Assembly (NCBI RefSeq): GCF_002242805.1
Contig: NZ_MCGQ01000016.1
Coordinates: 310,481 to 374,480, forward strand
Source: Streptomyces diastatochromogenes
GTDB taxonomy: Bacteria; Actinomycetota; Actinomycetes; Streptomycetales; Streptomycetaceae
Reading direction: 5' to 3'
DNA length: 64,000 bases
Shown here: positions 42,237 through 50,431 of the stretch, piece by piece
Numbering within the stretch: position 1 is the first letter of the stretch
How the letters are laid out: every line of letters starts with the position of its first letter
Translations under genes and position numbers: made by a program
The notes under the pieces: model-generated
What the model saw: the letters and a program-made list of their open reading frames with translations, nothing else
What the model was told of the DNA's origin: nothing
The model's database searches: none

Positions 42237-43823
42237 ATGACAAGTTCCGTCCCTGCCTCCCGGATACCGGAAGCGGTGCACCGGCGCCGATGGGCGATCC
42301 TCGGCGTGCTGATGCTGAGCCTGCTCATCGTGGTGCTCGACAACTCGATCCTGAACGTCGCCATCAAGACGATCTCCACCCCGGCGCCCGTCGGCCTCGG
42401 CGCCACCCAGAGCCAGATCGAGTGGGCGATCAACGCCTACACCCTCGTCTTCGCCGGTCTGCTGTTCACCGCCGGACTCATCGGCGACCGCCTCGGCCGC
42501 AAGAAGGTCCTGCTCGGCGGCCTGGTCGTGTTCGGCATCGGCTCGGCCCTGGCCGCCGAGTCCGGCTCCCCGGACCAGCTGATCGCCTACCGCGCCCTGA
42601 TGGCCCTCGGTGCCGCCTTCGTGATGCCCTCCACCCTCGCCGTGCTGATGAACGTCTTCGAGCGCGAGGAGCAGCCCAAGGCCATCGGTATCTGGGCCGG
42701 CGGTGTCGGCCTCGCCATCGCCATCGGTCCGATCACCGGCGGCGCGCTTCTGGACCACTTCTGGTGGGGCTCGGTCTTCCTGATCAACGTGCCGATCGTG
42801 ATCACCGCGCTCGCCCTGATGGTGTGGCTCGTGCCCGACTCGCGCGACCCCCGGCCGGGCCGTCTCGACCCCGTCGGCGTGGTCCTGTCCGTCGTCGGCC
42901 TGGTCCTGCTGGTCTACGGCATCATCAAGGGCGGTGAGCTGGCCGACTTCACCGACGCCAAGGTGCTGGCGACCATCATCGCCGGTCTCGCCGTCCTCAC
43001 CGGCTTCGTGATCTTCGAGAAGCGCAGCGACCACCCGTCGCTGGACGTCACCTACTTCAAGAACAAGGTCTTCTCGGCCGCCATGGCCGCCATCGCGCTG
43101 GTCTTCTTCGCGCTGATGGGCGTGACCTTCTTCTCCGTCTTCTACACCCAGAGCGTGCGCGGCTACTCGCCGCTGCAGTCCGGTCTGCTGCTGCTCCCGC
43201 TGGCCGCCGCCCAGCTGATCTTCGCGCCGCGGGCCCGGCTGCTGGTCGACCGGTTCGGCAACAAGGCCACGACCACCGCGGGCCTGGTGCTGATCGCGGC
43301 GACGCTGGCCGCGTTCTCCGGCTTCGAGGCCGACACGCCGATCTGGGTGCTGGAGGTCGTCTTCTTCCTCATGGGCACCGGCATGGCGCACATCATGACG
43401 CCGACCTCCGTCGTCATCATGCAGGCCCTGCCCCGCGAGAAGGCCGGCTCGGCCTCCGCGCTCAGCAACACCTTCCGCCAGGTCGGCGGCGCCCTCGGCA
43501 TCGCCGTGCTCGGCTCGGTGCTCTCCGCGTCCTACCGCAACGGCATCGAGGGCAAGCTCGGCCTGCTGCCGCCCGGCCTGAGGGACACGGCCGCCGAGTC
43601 CATCGAGGCCACGCTCGGCGTCGCCGAGAAGTTCGGCGCGCAGGGCAAGGCCCTCGTCACCCCCGCCAACGACGCCTTCCTGCACGCCATGCACGTCACC
43701 GCCCTGTGCGGTACGGGCGTGGCGCTCGTCGGCGCCCTGGTGACGGCCCTCTTCCTGCCGGGCAAGCCGCCGGTCGGCCAGGAGGGCAAAAAGGAGCAGG
43801 AGTTGGTCGTAGCCGCTGAGTGA
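42237..43823 (+). CDS. DHA2-family (EmrB/QacA) MFS drug exporter
   Basis: 528 aa, 14 helices expected. RRWAILGVLMLSLLIVVLDNSILNVA is the opening of DHA2 exporters with the D-x-x-I-x-N-V-A motif, GDRLGRKKVLLGG is motif A, and GGVGLAIAIGPITGGAL is motif C of H+ drug antiporters. QxNAY-like INAYTLVFAGLL follows. Overlap by 4 bp is not needed; the TetR gene begins 95 bp later. Single-gene operon with operator. Confidence 0.95.
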   Translation: MTSSVPASRIPEAVHRRRWAILGVLMLSLLIVVLDNSILNVAIKTISTPAPVGLGATQSQIEWAINAYTLVFAGLLFTAGLIGDRLGRKKVLLGGLVVFGIGSALAAESGSPDQLIAYRALMALGAAFVMPSTLAVLMNVFEREEQPKAIGIWAGGVGLAIAIGPITGGALLDHFWWGSVFLINVPIVITALALMVWLVPDSRDPRPGRLDPVGVVLSVVGLVLLVYGIIKGGELADFTDAKVLATIIAGLAVLTGFVIFEKRSDHPSLDVTYFKNKVFSAAMAAIALVFFALMGVTFFSVFYTQSVRGYSPLQSGLLLLPLAAAQLIFAPRARLLVDRFGNKATTTAGLVLIAATLAAFSGFEADTPIWVLEVVFFLMGTGMAHIMTPTSVVIMQALPREKAGSASALSNTFRQVGGALGIAVLGSVLSASYRNGIEGKLGLLPPGLRDTAAESIEATLGVAEKFGAQGKALVTPANDAFLHAMHVTALCGTGVALVGALVTALFLPGKPPVGQEGKKEQELVVAAE

Positions 43824-43825
43824 CC

Positions 43826-43900
43826 GAAACCGACCGGTCCTCAGGAGAAACCAACCGGTCCACGGGGGAAGGAGGCTGCTGCGGGAGAATTCCCGCAGCA
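43826..43900 (+). promoter_or_regulatory. Direct repeat and hairpin between exporter and TetR
   Basis: GAAACCGACCGGTCC (43826-43840) and GAAACCAACCGGTCC (43847-43861) repeat with a 21-bp period, two turns of DNA. A perfect hairpin TGCTGCGGGA, loop GAAT, TCCCGCAGCA (43877-43900) follows. Both sit in the 95-bp gap, 19 bp before the TetR start at 43919. Confidence 0.6.
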
Positions 43901-43918
43901 CAGCGAAAGGACGGACGA

Positions 43919-44548
43919 GTGAGCCTTGCCGAGAGCCGGCCGCGGCCGGACGGGCCCGTGCGGGGCCGACCGCGCAGTGAGGCCGTGGAACGCGCCATCC
44001 TGGAGGGCGTGGTGAAGCTCCTGGAGGACGGTGTGCCCCTTGCCGAACTCTCCATCGAGCGCGTCGCGCGCACGGCCGGGGTCGGCAAGGCCACCATCTA
44101 CCGCCGCTGGAGCGGCAAGGAGGAGCTGTTCGTCGACGTCGTGCGCGCCGCCGAACCCCCCGACCCCGTGCTCCCCGGCACCTCGATGCGCGACGACCTG
44201 GTCGTGCTGCTGGAGTCCCTGCGCCAACGCGGCCTCGCGAGCCGCTCGTCGGCGATCCTGCACAACGTGTACGCCCAGATGAAGAGCAGCCCCAAGATCT
44301 GGGCGGCGTACCACGCCAGCGTCATAGCGCCCCGGCGCGCCCTCGCCCTGGACGTGCTCCGCCGCGCGCGGCAGCGCGGCGAACTCCGGGCGGACGTCGA
44401 CCTGGAACTGGCCAACGACATGTTCATCGGCCCCATGCTCGTGCGCTCCGTCATGCGCCCGGACGACGACCTGCCCGAGGGGCTCGCGGAACAGATCGTC
44501 GACACGGTCCTGGAAGGCCTACGGCCCGTCAGCTCGACAGCCTCGTAG
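43919..44548 (+). CDS. TetR/AcrR family regulator of the DHA2 exporter
   Basis: 209 aa. GTG at 43919 has AAAGGA with 7-nt spacing; a GTG at 43820 overlapping the exporter's stop has no good ribosome site and would add 33 unlikely residues. The HTH is at about 25-70 (EGVVKLLEDG, LSIERVARTAGVGKATIYRRWSGKEELF). The C-terminal TetR_C_11-like part has RAPRRALALDVLRRARQRGEL. Position directly behind the exporter and the palindrome in front of it support autogenous repression of efflux. Confidence 0.9.
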   Translation: MSLAESRPRPDGPVRGRPRSEAVERAILEGVVKLLEDGVPLAELSIERVARTAGVGKATIYRRWSGKEELFVDVVRAAEPPDPVLPGTSMRDDLVVLLESLRQRGLASRSSAILHNVYAQMKSSPKIWAAYHASVIAPRRALALDVLRRARQRGELRADVDLELANDMFIGPMLVRSVMRPDDDLPEGLAEQIVDTVLEGLRPVSSTAS

Positions 44549-44584
44549 CACGTATGTGCATGTTTCGTCACAGAACACGCCGCT

Positions 44585-44608
44585 CCCGGGGGTAACCGGA
44601 ACCCCGGG
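44585..44608 (+). terminator. Hairpin terminator after the TetR gene
   Basis: CCCGGGG (44585-44591) and CCCCGGG (44602-44608) form a 7-bp stem around a 10-nt loop, 36 bp after the TetR stop. Confidence 0.6.
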
Positions 44609-44736
44609 CGCCGCCTCGTTCGTCCTCGTCTTCCGTACGGCCGTCATGGGACGGCGGGAACGGAGCCGATCATCCCCTAGGGTCGGATGAACACGGGGGA
44701 ACGACGGTGTGCACGGCAGGCAGTGAGGCAGACGGT

Positions 44737-45786
44737 ATGGCGCAGCAGGCGTACATGACGGAGACGGACAACGGCGGCTCGGGGCCCGAGCGACCGGGTT
44801 CTGGGCTTCGGCGCCTGATGCACCGCCTGTTCGGCGGCTGGCGCGGCGATCCACGCATCTGGCGCCGGGGCATCATCCTCGCCGTCCTCGCGCTGCTGCT
44901 CGCGCTGGTGATGCTGCTGCACTCGCACATCCCCAACCGGGTGGGCAACCTGGGCAGCCTCACGGAGACCTTCCTGCCCTGGCTGGGCGTGGCCATCCCG
45001 GTCCTGCTGGTCCTCGGCGTGCTCCGGAAGTCGGCGACCGCCCTGCTCACGATCCTCCTCCCGGCGATCGTGTGGCTGAACCTCTTCGGCGGACTGCTCA
45101 CCGACAGGACGGGCGCCGGCGGCGACCTGATGGTGGCCACCCACAACGTGAACGCCGACAACCCCGACCCGGCCGCGACCGCCCGGGACGTCGCCTCCTC
45201 CGGGGCGGACCTGCTGGCGCTGGAGGAGCTGCCCGCGTCCGCCGTCCCGGTGTACGAGAAGGCGCTCGCGTCGACGTACAAGTACCACGCGGTCGTCGGC
45301 ACGGTCGGCCTGTGGAGCAAGTACCCGATGACCGGCGTCAGGGACGTCGACATCAAGCTCGGCTGGAAGCGCGCGATGCGCGCGACCGTGACCACCCCCA
45401 AGGGCCCGCTCGCCGTCTACGTCGCCCATCTGCCCTCGGTGCGGGTGAAGGTGGAGGCCGGTTTCACCGCCCGGCAGCGGGACAAGAGCGCCGACGCGCT
45501 CGGCGAGGCCATCGCCGACGAGCCGCTGCGGCGGGTCGTGCTGCTCGGTGACCTGAACGGCACGATGAACGACCGCTCCCTCAACGCCGTCACCTCCCAG
45601 CTGCGCTCCACGCAGGGCGCGGCGGGCAGCGGCTTCGGGTTCAGCTGGCCGGCGTCGTTCCCGATGGCGCGGATCGACCAGATCATGGTCCGGGGCGTCG
45701 AGCCGGAGAGCTCCTGGACCCTGCCGCGCACCGACAGCGACCACCTTCCGGTGGCTGCTCGTGTGAAGGTGGACACGTCCTCGTAA
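44737..45786 (+). CDS. Membrane-anchored endonuclease/exonuclease/phosphatase (EEP) family protein
   Basis: 349 aa. Start ATG 44737 with GAGG 8 nt upstream (GTG 44707 and ATG 44755 are alternatives). Three hydrophobic helices occupy about 45-130. The EEP domain then has MVATHNVNADN (first metal Asn), LLALEELP (catalytic Glu), VVLLGDLNGTMND (Asp/Asn) and TDSDHLPVAARV (general base Asp-His). It would cut phosphodiesters at the outer membrane face; substrate unknown. Confidence 0.88.
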   Translation: MAQQAYMTETDNGGSGPERPGSGLRRLMHRLFGGWRGDPRIWRRGIILAVLALLLALVMLLHSHIPNRVGNLGSLTETFLPWLGVAIPVLLVLGVLRKSATALLTILLPAIVWLNLFGGLLTDRTGAGGDLMVATHNVNADNPDPAATARDVASSGADLLALEELPASAVPVYEKALASTYKYHAVVGTVGLWSKYPMTGVRDVDIKLGWKRAMRATVTTPKGPLAVYVAHLPSVRVKVEAGFTARQRDKSADALGEAIADEPLRRVVLLGDLNGTMNDRSLNAVTSQLRSTQGAAGSGFGFSWPASFPMARIDQIMVRGVEPESSWTLPRTDSDHLPVAARVKVDTSS

Positions 45787-45816
45787 CCGGTTGGAATACT
45801 GGGCCTGGGAGACTTT

Positions 45817-45847
45817 GTTCCGAAGCTGAACATAAACTGTACGGAAC
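45817..45847 (+). promoter_or_regulatory. Inverted repeat upstream of the MFS gene
   Basis: GTTCCG (45817-45822) and CGGAAC (45842-45847) are 6-bp inverted arms 19 bp apart, 35-65 bp before the MFS start. TAAACT (45833-45838) inside could be a -10. Weak support. Confidence 0.35.
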
Positions 45848-45881
45848 TCCGCTCTCCTCCCTTGAAAGGCACAGGCCCTTC

Positions 45882-47096
45882 ATGCCTCTGGCCCTGCTCG
45901 CTCTGGCCGTCGGCGCTTTCGGTATCGGTACGACCGAGTTCGTGATGATGGGGCTGCTGCCCGACGTCGCGGACGACCTGCACATCTCGATCCCCACCGC
46001 CGGGCACCTGGTCTCGGCGTACGCGCTGGGCGTCGTCATCGGCGCCCCGCTGCTGGCCGCGCTCACCGCCCGGATGTCCCGCCGCACGGTGCTCATCGGT
46101 CTGATGGCCCTGTTCGTCGCGGGCAACGCGCTCTCGGCGTTCGCTCCCGGCTACGACTCCCTGCTCGCCGCCCGCTTCCTCAGCGGTCTGCCGCACGGCG
46201 CCTTCTTCGGGGTCGGCGCGGTCGTCGCCACGAACATGGTCGCGCCGGAGCGCAAGGCCCGCTCCGTGTCCCTGATGTTCCTCGGCCTGACCGTCGCCAA
46301 CATCGCCGGCGTCCCCGTCGCCACGCTGATGGGCCAGCACCTGGGGTGGCGGGCGACCTTCCTCGGCGTGAGCGCGATCGGCCTGGCGGCGATAGCTTCA
46401 CTCGCCCTCCTGATCCCGCGGGACCGCGTCGCCGCCCCCACGACGGGCCTGCGCGGCGAACTGGCCGCGCTGAGGTCGGTGCCGGTGTGGCTGGCCCTGG
46501 GTACGACGGTCGCGGGCTTCGGCGCGCTCTTCTCCGCGTACAGCTACGTCACCCCGATGCTGACGGACTCCGCCGGGTTCGCCGAGGGCAGCGTGACAGT
46601 GCTGCTGGCGCTGTTCGGCGTGGGCGCGACGGCGGGCAACCTGCTGGGAGGACGTCTCGCCGACCAGTCGATGCGGGGCACGCTGTTCGGCGGGCTGGCC
46701 TCGATGGTGGGCGTACTGCTGCTGTTCCCTCTGCTGATGCGGGCCGAGTGGAGCGCGGCCCTCGCGGTGGCGCTGCTCGGCATGGCCGCGTTCATCACCG
46801 GGTCCCCGCTGCAGCTGATGGTCATGGAGAAGGCCGCCGCGGCTCCCTCGCTGGCGTCCTCTGCCAACCAGGCGGCGTTCAACCTGGCGAATGCCGGCGG
46901 CGCTTGGATCGGGGGGTTGGCGTTGGCGGCGGGGTTTGGGGTTACATCGCCTGCGGTTGCGGGGGCGGCGTTGGCTGTCCTGGGGCTGGGTGTGGCGAGT
47001 GCGGCATACCTGGTGGACCGGCGTCGGGAGGTTGCTTCAGTGGGCCGAGTCGTCGCTACTCACGTACCTGAGCAGTCGGGGGCGCTGCAGCACTGA
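45882..47096 (+). CDS. MFS transporter, DHA1 (AraJ/chloramphenicol-resistance-like)
   Basis: 404 aa, 12 helices. FGIGTTEFVMMGLLPDVADDL is the opening GTxEF motif of the YdeA/CmlR type; ALGVVIGAPLLAALTARMSRR is motif A/B. Such proteins export sugars or chloramphenicol-like drugs. Base use changes in the last 60 codons (more G at third positions with GTT and GGG), perhaps pointing to local drift. Ends right at copy C of the palindromic element, which may terminate it. Confidence 0.9.
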   Translation: MPLALLALAVGAFGIGTTEFVMMGLLPDVADDLHISIPTAGHLVSAYALGVVIGAPLLAALTARMSRRTVLIGLMALFVAGNALSAFAPGYDSLLAARFLSGLPHGAFFGVGAVVATNMVAPERKARSVSLMFLGLTVANIAGVPVATLMGQHLGWRATFLGVSAIGLAAIASLALLIPRDRVAAPTTGLRGELAALRSVPVWLALGTTVAGFGALFSAYSYVTPMLTDSAGFAEGSVTVLLALFGVGATAGNLLGGRLADQSMRGTLFGGLASMVGVLLLFPLLMRAEWSAALAVALLGMAAFITGSPLQLMVMEKAAAAPSLASSANQAAFNLANAGGAWIGGLALAAGFGVTSPAVAGAALAVLGLGVASAAYLVDRRREVASVGRVVATHVPEQSGALQH

Positions 47097-47160
47097 CCCA
47101 GGGGGCTCCGCCCCCTGGACCCCCGCTTGCCCACCACGCCCACCCGACTCGGTTGGCTGA
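47097..47160. repeat. Dispersed palindromic element, copy C
   Basis: On the minus strand: CAGCCAACCGAGTCGGG, GGTGGGCAAGCGGGGGTCC and the hairpin AGGGGGC-GGA-GCCCCCT. It begins at the MFS stop in the plus direction, so it is inverted relative to copy A and its upstream gene. Same order of parts as the other two. Confidence 0.75.
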
Positions 47161-47239
47161 GGGGTGGGCGGTGGCGGGTCGGTCGGTCGAGAGGCGGGCG
47201 GTCGCGTGGTCAGGGCCCGTCGGCAGCCACGTCGCGTGC

Positions 47240-47428
47240 TCAGGCCCGGTCGCCAACCCCGTCGCGAGCGGCGCCCTCTCGCAGGAAGCCCGCCACGGTC
47301 GTCTCCGCGTCATCCAGCCACGGGAAGTGGGCCGTCGCGGGCTGGATCACTAGCCGGCCCCGTGGGAAGAGCCCAGCCACCTCGGCCATCGCGCGGGGTG
47401 GGCGCAGGCAGGGGTCCGCACGCGCTAG
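47240..47428 (-). pseudogene. Remnant of an alpha/beta-hydrolase C-terminus
   Basis: Read on the minus strand, the frame ending at 47240 gives RPPRAMAEVAGLFPRG, RLVIQPATAHFPWLDD and ETTVAGFLREGA. This is the last 60 residues of a TAP-like or non-haem-peroxidase-like alpha/beta hydrolase, with the catalytic His (AHFPW). Nothing upstream in frame continues it: the SUKH gene ends 41 bp away and only a short open stretch precedes. The N-terminal part, including the nucleophile elbow, is gone. Confidence 0.7.
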
Positions 47429-47445
47429 GCACGAACCCCTGCCTG
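47405..47445 (-). terminator. Perfect 11-bp inverted repeat after the SUKH gene
   Basis: CAGGCAGGGGT (47405-47415) and ACCCCTGCCTG (47435-47445), 19-nt loop, 24 bp beyond the SUKH stop. It overlaps the hydrolase remnant. A terminator is the simplest reading; a recombination trace is possible. Confidence 0.6.
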
Positions 47446-47468
47446 GAGTCGATCTTCTGAAGCGAAAC

Positions 47469-47945
47469 TCAGCTCAGGTTCTGGCGGCACTCATTGAGCG
47501 CGAACTCTCCGAAACTGTCCGCGATCTTCTCCATGAGGCCGCCTTCGGGAACGCCCGGGTTCCACGCGAAGACCGGGTACTCGCCGTCCTGGTCTGCCCG
47601 AGAGGTGTCGAGGACGACCACCCCCAGGACGTCGTCGTGCATGACGACCAAGAAGTGGTGCGGCAGTCCCAGCTGGGCGCGGTCCTCCAGGGTGTACGCG
47701 GATGATCCCAACAGTTCTTCCCCCCTGGCGGGCGTCTGGTACACGCCGGGGAACTCGGCAGGCGGAATCTCCCACGTACCGAATTCCTCGATCAGACGCC
47801 GATACGAGGGCGGGAAGGCGAGCGCCATCTCAGCCTCCGCTCGTGCGATTAGCTCTGGGGAGCAGCCGTCGCCATGATGAGCCAGGTCCTCGTTCTCACG
47901 CACGAGGTTGATCACTTGTTCGGCTGCCTGCATACCGCTCGTCAT
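47469..47945 (-). CDS. SMI1/KNR4 (SUKH) family immunity protein, orphan
   Basis: 158 aa from ATG 47945 (AAAGGA 6 nt upstream). CSPELIARAEAEMALAFPPSYRRLIEEFG (early helix and the FPPSYRxLLxxFG motif) and the final DSFGEFALNEC are the SUKH blocks. SUKH proteins protect cells from polymorphic nuclease toxins delivered by neighbours. No toxin gene is beside it, so it may be a stand-alone immunity gene or the survivor of a lost pair. Confidence 0.85.
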   Translation of the reverse strand: MTSGMQAAEQVINLVRENEDLAHHGDGCSPELIARAEAEMALAFPPSYRRLIEEFGTWEIPPAEFPGVYQTPARGEELLGSSAYTLEDRAQLGLPHHFLVVMHDDVLGVVVLDTSRADQDGEYPVFAWNPGVPEGGLMEKIADSFGEFALNECRQNLS

Positions 47946-47996
47946 CCGAAGTCCTTTGCCCTGCTCTTCCAATATTCCTTCTTCCATCTTTCGAAC

Positions 47997-48365
47997 TCAG
48001 GCCGGTCGATTCCGCTGGGGATCTTGGTGCCCACCGCGCAGCTGTTCCGCCGCTTTGGTGTCATAGCCGTCGTAGGAATCCCCTAGGAGGCTTGCATCGT
48101 CGTGGTCCGAGATGCCGGCGAGGTCGGGTCGCACAGCAAGGCCGACGACGACCGCGACTGCGGTCAGCAGAAGGATGATTCGGGCAAGCAGTCCTGAACG
48201 GCCTGGCGTTGGTATGAGCGATCTTCCTGGGCGGGAAGGCAACGGAGCATCACTTTCTTCAGAGTGTGTATGCGCCGGTTGATCGGCCGATGCGATGCAA
48301 GGATTCTCACGGAGACTCAGAAGCGCGGGTCCCTGGCTGGCCAGCGCGACGGCATGGCGATGCAA
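47997..48365 (-). CDS. Hypothetical single-pass membrane protein
   Basis: 122 codons. One hydrophobic helix (LLARIILLLTAVAVVVGLAV, about 58-77) with a basic N-terminal side and a short Asp/Gly-rich tail. No ribosome site for the ATG at 48365; the real start may be downstream. No recognised family. It precedes the SUKH gene by 51 bp on the same strand, so may be part of its toxin-immunity locus. Weak call. Confidence 0.4.
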   Translation of the reverse strand: MHRHAVALASQGPALLSLRENPCIASADQPAHTHSEESDAPLPSRPGRSLIPTPGRSGLLARIILLLTAVAVVVGLAVRPDLAGISDHDDASLLGDSYDGYDTKAAEQLRGGHQDPQRNRPA

Positions 48366-48625
48366 CCCCTCCCCGTGAGCGACGGCGTTCCCCCGGTCGC
48401 TGAATGCTGTGCGCGTACGGAGCGGTCAGGCTCCGCTGGTGCACGCCGACACTCTAGGCACACACAGGTGCACTCGTACAGGTGTTCACTTTCGTGTGGC
48501 GAGCGTGGTGGCGTGAACCTTTCGGCAGGTCAGCCTGCTGGAAGGTGGTGCTGACTCGCAGGGTGCCTGTGTTCTTCCTGTGAAGCTTCTGTGTATGTGG
48601 ATGACCGACGGGGTGCGATAGGTGA

Positions 48626-49033
48626 TCACGGATGACTGATTTTCGATCCCGATGGGTTCGCACTGCCTGGCCTGGGCTGCCCCGGTTCGGCCAGCTCGCA
48701 CCAGACCGTCTTGCGGTCCGCTCCCTGATCCACGCCCCAACGCCGGGAGAGCTGGTCGACCAGGGCCAGACCGCGGCCCGACTCGGCCGTGCCGGTGGCG
48801 GGCAGGAAGACTGGCAAAGCGCGCGGGTCGGGATCGGTGACCTCGATGCGGGTGTGGCCGTGGGGCGTGCCGGTGACGCAGACCGTCACCGGGGTGCCCT
48901 CGCCGAGGTGGTCGATGACGTTCGTCAGTAACTCGGTTGCACACAGGCGGACTTCGAAGTCGTGCGCGCGCAGGTGGTGGCGCAGCTCCGGTACGGCCTT
49001 CGGGGTGGCGAGCAGGTTGAGTTCGAAGGTCAC
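48626..49033 (-). CDS. ATP-binding regulatory protein, HATPase_c_2 (anti-sigma-like)
   Basis: 135 aa from GTG 49033, which overlaps the small gene's stop as GTGA. N-box ATELLTNVIDHLGEG, G1 VTDPDPRALP and G2 ESGRGLALVDQLSRRWG. Same class as the gene at 5677. Together with the small gene upstream and the divergent XRE/DUF397 pair this is the WhiJ-like module widespread in Streptomyces; such clusters influence development and antibiotic production. Confidence 0.87.
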   Translation of the reverse strand: MTFELNLLATPKAVPELRHHLRAHDFEVRLCATELLTNVIDHLGEGTPVTVCVTGTPHGHTRIEVTDPDPRALPVFLPATGTAESGRGLALVDQLSRRWGVDQGADRKTVWCELAEPGQPRPGSANPSGSKISHP

Positions 49034-49254
49034 TGCCCGGCTGCCGTCTTCCGGAGGGCGGTCGCCAGCGCGTGGGCCGTCGCGGTGTTGCAGTTCCCGA
49101 GCGCGACGAGGCCGGCGGGCGGTGCGTACGTACCCGCGAAGCTCGGCAGGTCCACGCGCAGGGAGGGCAGCGTGATGCCGTGCAGGGCGAGGGCGGCGCG
49201 GAGTTCCTCCACGCAGAGGGTCACGTCGTAGGCCGTGGGGGAGTGGTCGGGCAT
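49030..49254 (-). CDS. Small conserved protein in an ATPase/XRE module
   Basis: 74 aa. Contains YDVTLCVEELRAALALHGITLPSL and ATAHALATALRKTA; a two-helix product, no recognised family. Directly overlapping and upstream of the ATPase gene, so it is probably a co-acting regulator or chaperone (inference). Divergent from the XRE gene with 115 bp between. Confidence 0.6.
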   Translation of the reverse strand: MPDHSPTAYDVTLCVEELRAALALHGITLPSLRVDLPSFAGTYAPPAGLVALGNCNTATAHALATALRKTAAGQ

Positions 49255-49369
49255 GGGTGGCGTGGTCCTGTTCCGGTGCGTTGTGTGACGAACACCTCAC
49301 AGGCTGTCGTCAGGCTCGCTACGGTGAAAGGGGTTTCGCGTTCGCGACCGGGACAGCGGAAGGTGAACG

Positions 49370-50233
49370 ATGGCACGGCGCAAGGACATCGACGGCTCGA
49401 TGAGCGTTCCGACGTTCTACGGCAAGGAGTTGCGGTGGAAGCGGGAGGCGGCGGGGATGTCGTTGGAGGCGTTCCTTGAGGGCAGCTTCTACGGCAAGAC
49501 GTACCTCAGCGACATCGAGCACGGGGAGCGGAGGATGCCGATCGATCTGGCTCGGCATGCGGATCGGGTGCTGCGGACTGACGGGTTCTTCGAGCGGCAT
49601 TGCGAGGATGTGCGGAAGGCGCGTCGGGGGCCGCATGCCGCGTACTTCGAGAAGGTCCTGGAGGCGGAGAAGTACGCGGAGTCCATTGAGGAGTGGTGCT
49701 CCATCACCCTCCCCGGGCTGCTCCAGACCGGCCCGTACGCTCGGACGCTGGTCCGGTCGGCCCACCCGGCGGCTTCCGACGAGTGGGTTGAGGAGAAGGT
49801 GACGGCCCGACTCGCTCGTGCCCGCCTCTTCGAGGAGGATCACTCCACCCCGGAGTACTGGGCGGTCCTGCACGAGTCGCTGATCGCGGATCCGATCCTT
49901 CCTCTGCTGGAGATGGCCGAACAGTTGGACCGGGTGGTGGAGTTGGCCGAGCGGCGCCGGATTACTCCGCAGATCGTTCCGCTGACTTGTGGCGCGTATC
50001 CCCTGATGGCCGCCTCCATCAAGGTCATGACGTTCCCGGACGCGCCGCCGCTGCTCTATATCGAGGCGTCGTACAGCGGTGACACCATCGACGATCCGGC
50101 CCTCGTGAAGCAGTATCGCAAGGCATACGATCGGCTCAGGGCCGTCGCGCTGTCACCAGACACGTCCCTCGCCATGATCAAGGCAGCGGCAGAGGATTAC
50201 CGAAATGGCAAGCAATCGGATCGACTTGAGTGA
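49370..50233 (+). CDS. XRE-family regulator with DUF5753
   Basis: 287 aa. The HTH (about 16-72) reads GKELRWKREAAGMSLEAFLE, YGKTYLSDIEHGERR. The remainder is DUF5753: ITLPGLLQTGPYARTLV (about 112-128) is its characteristic opening, and MAASIKVMTFPDAPPLLYIE the later one. In S. coelicolor, proteins of this kind work with a downstream DUF397 protein as a pair. The stop lies 29 bp inside the DUF397 gene. Confidence 0.93.
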   Translation: MARRKDIDGSMSVPTFYGKELRWKREAAGMSLEAFLEGSFYGKTYLSDIEHGERRMPIDLARHADRVLRTDGFFERHCEDVRKARRGPHAAYFEKVLEAEKYAESIEEWCSITLPGLLQTGPYARTLVRSAHPAASDEWVEEKVTARLARARLFEEDHSTPEYWAVLHESLIADPILPLLEMAEQLDRVVELAERRRITPQIVPLTCGAYPLMAASIKVMTFPDAPPLLYIEASYSGDTIDDPALVKQYRKAYDRLRAVALSPDTSLAMIKAAAEDYRNGKQSDRLE

Positions 50234-50405
50234 CGCGCTCTGGTTCAAGAGCAGCTACAGCAACGGTGACGGCGGGGACTGCGTCGAAGTCGCCGACAAC
50301 TACCCCGGCCTCGTCCCCGTCCGTGACTCCAAGCTCCCCCACGGCCCCGCCCTCATCCTCAGCGCCGCCGCCTGGGCCCCCTTCGTCACCTCGCTCAAGA
50401 GGTGA
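50205..50405 (+). CDS. DUF397 protein
   Basis: 66 aa. LWFKSSYSNGDGGDCVEVAD (KSSYS...GxCVEVA) and VPVRDSKLPHGPALILSAAAW are the family's blocks. It overlaps the XRE-DUF5753 gene by 29 bp. Such small partners antagonise or are antagonised by the regulator; antitoxin-like behaviour has been proposed. Confidence 0.93.
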   Translation: MASNRIDLSDALWFKSSYSNGDGGDCVEVADNYPGLVPVRDSKLPHGPALILSAAAWAPFVTSLKR

Positions 50406-50431
50406 ACTAGGGGCCCAGGGGGCCGTCCCCC

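Noticed and set aside
43820..43918. GTG at 43820 as the TetR start
   Set aside because: It overlaps the exporter's stop attractively but has a poor ribosome site and would code through a perfect hairpin; GTG 43919 has AAAGGA at the right distance.
48366..48625. Small frames and repeated ACAGGTG words
   Set aside because: No ribosome sites or clear symmetry; nothing that supports a gene.
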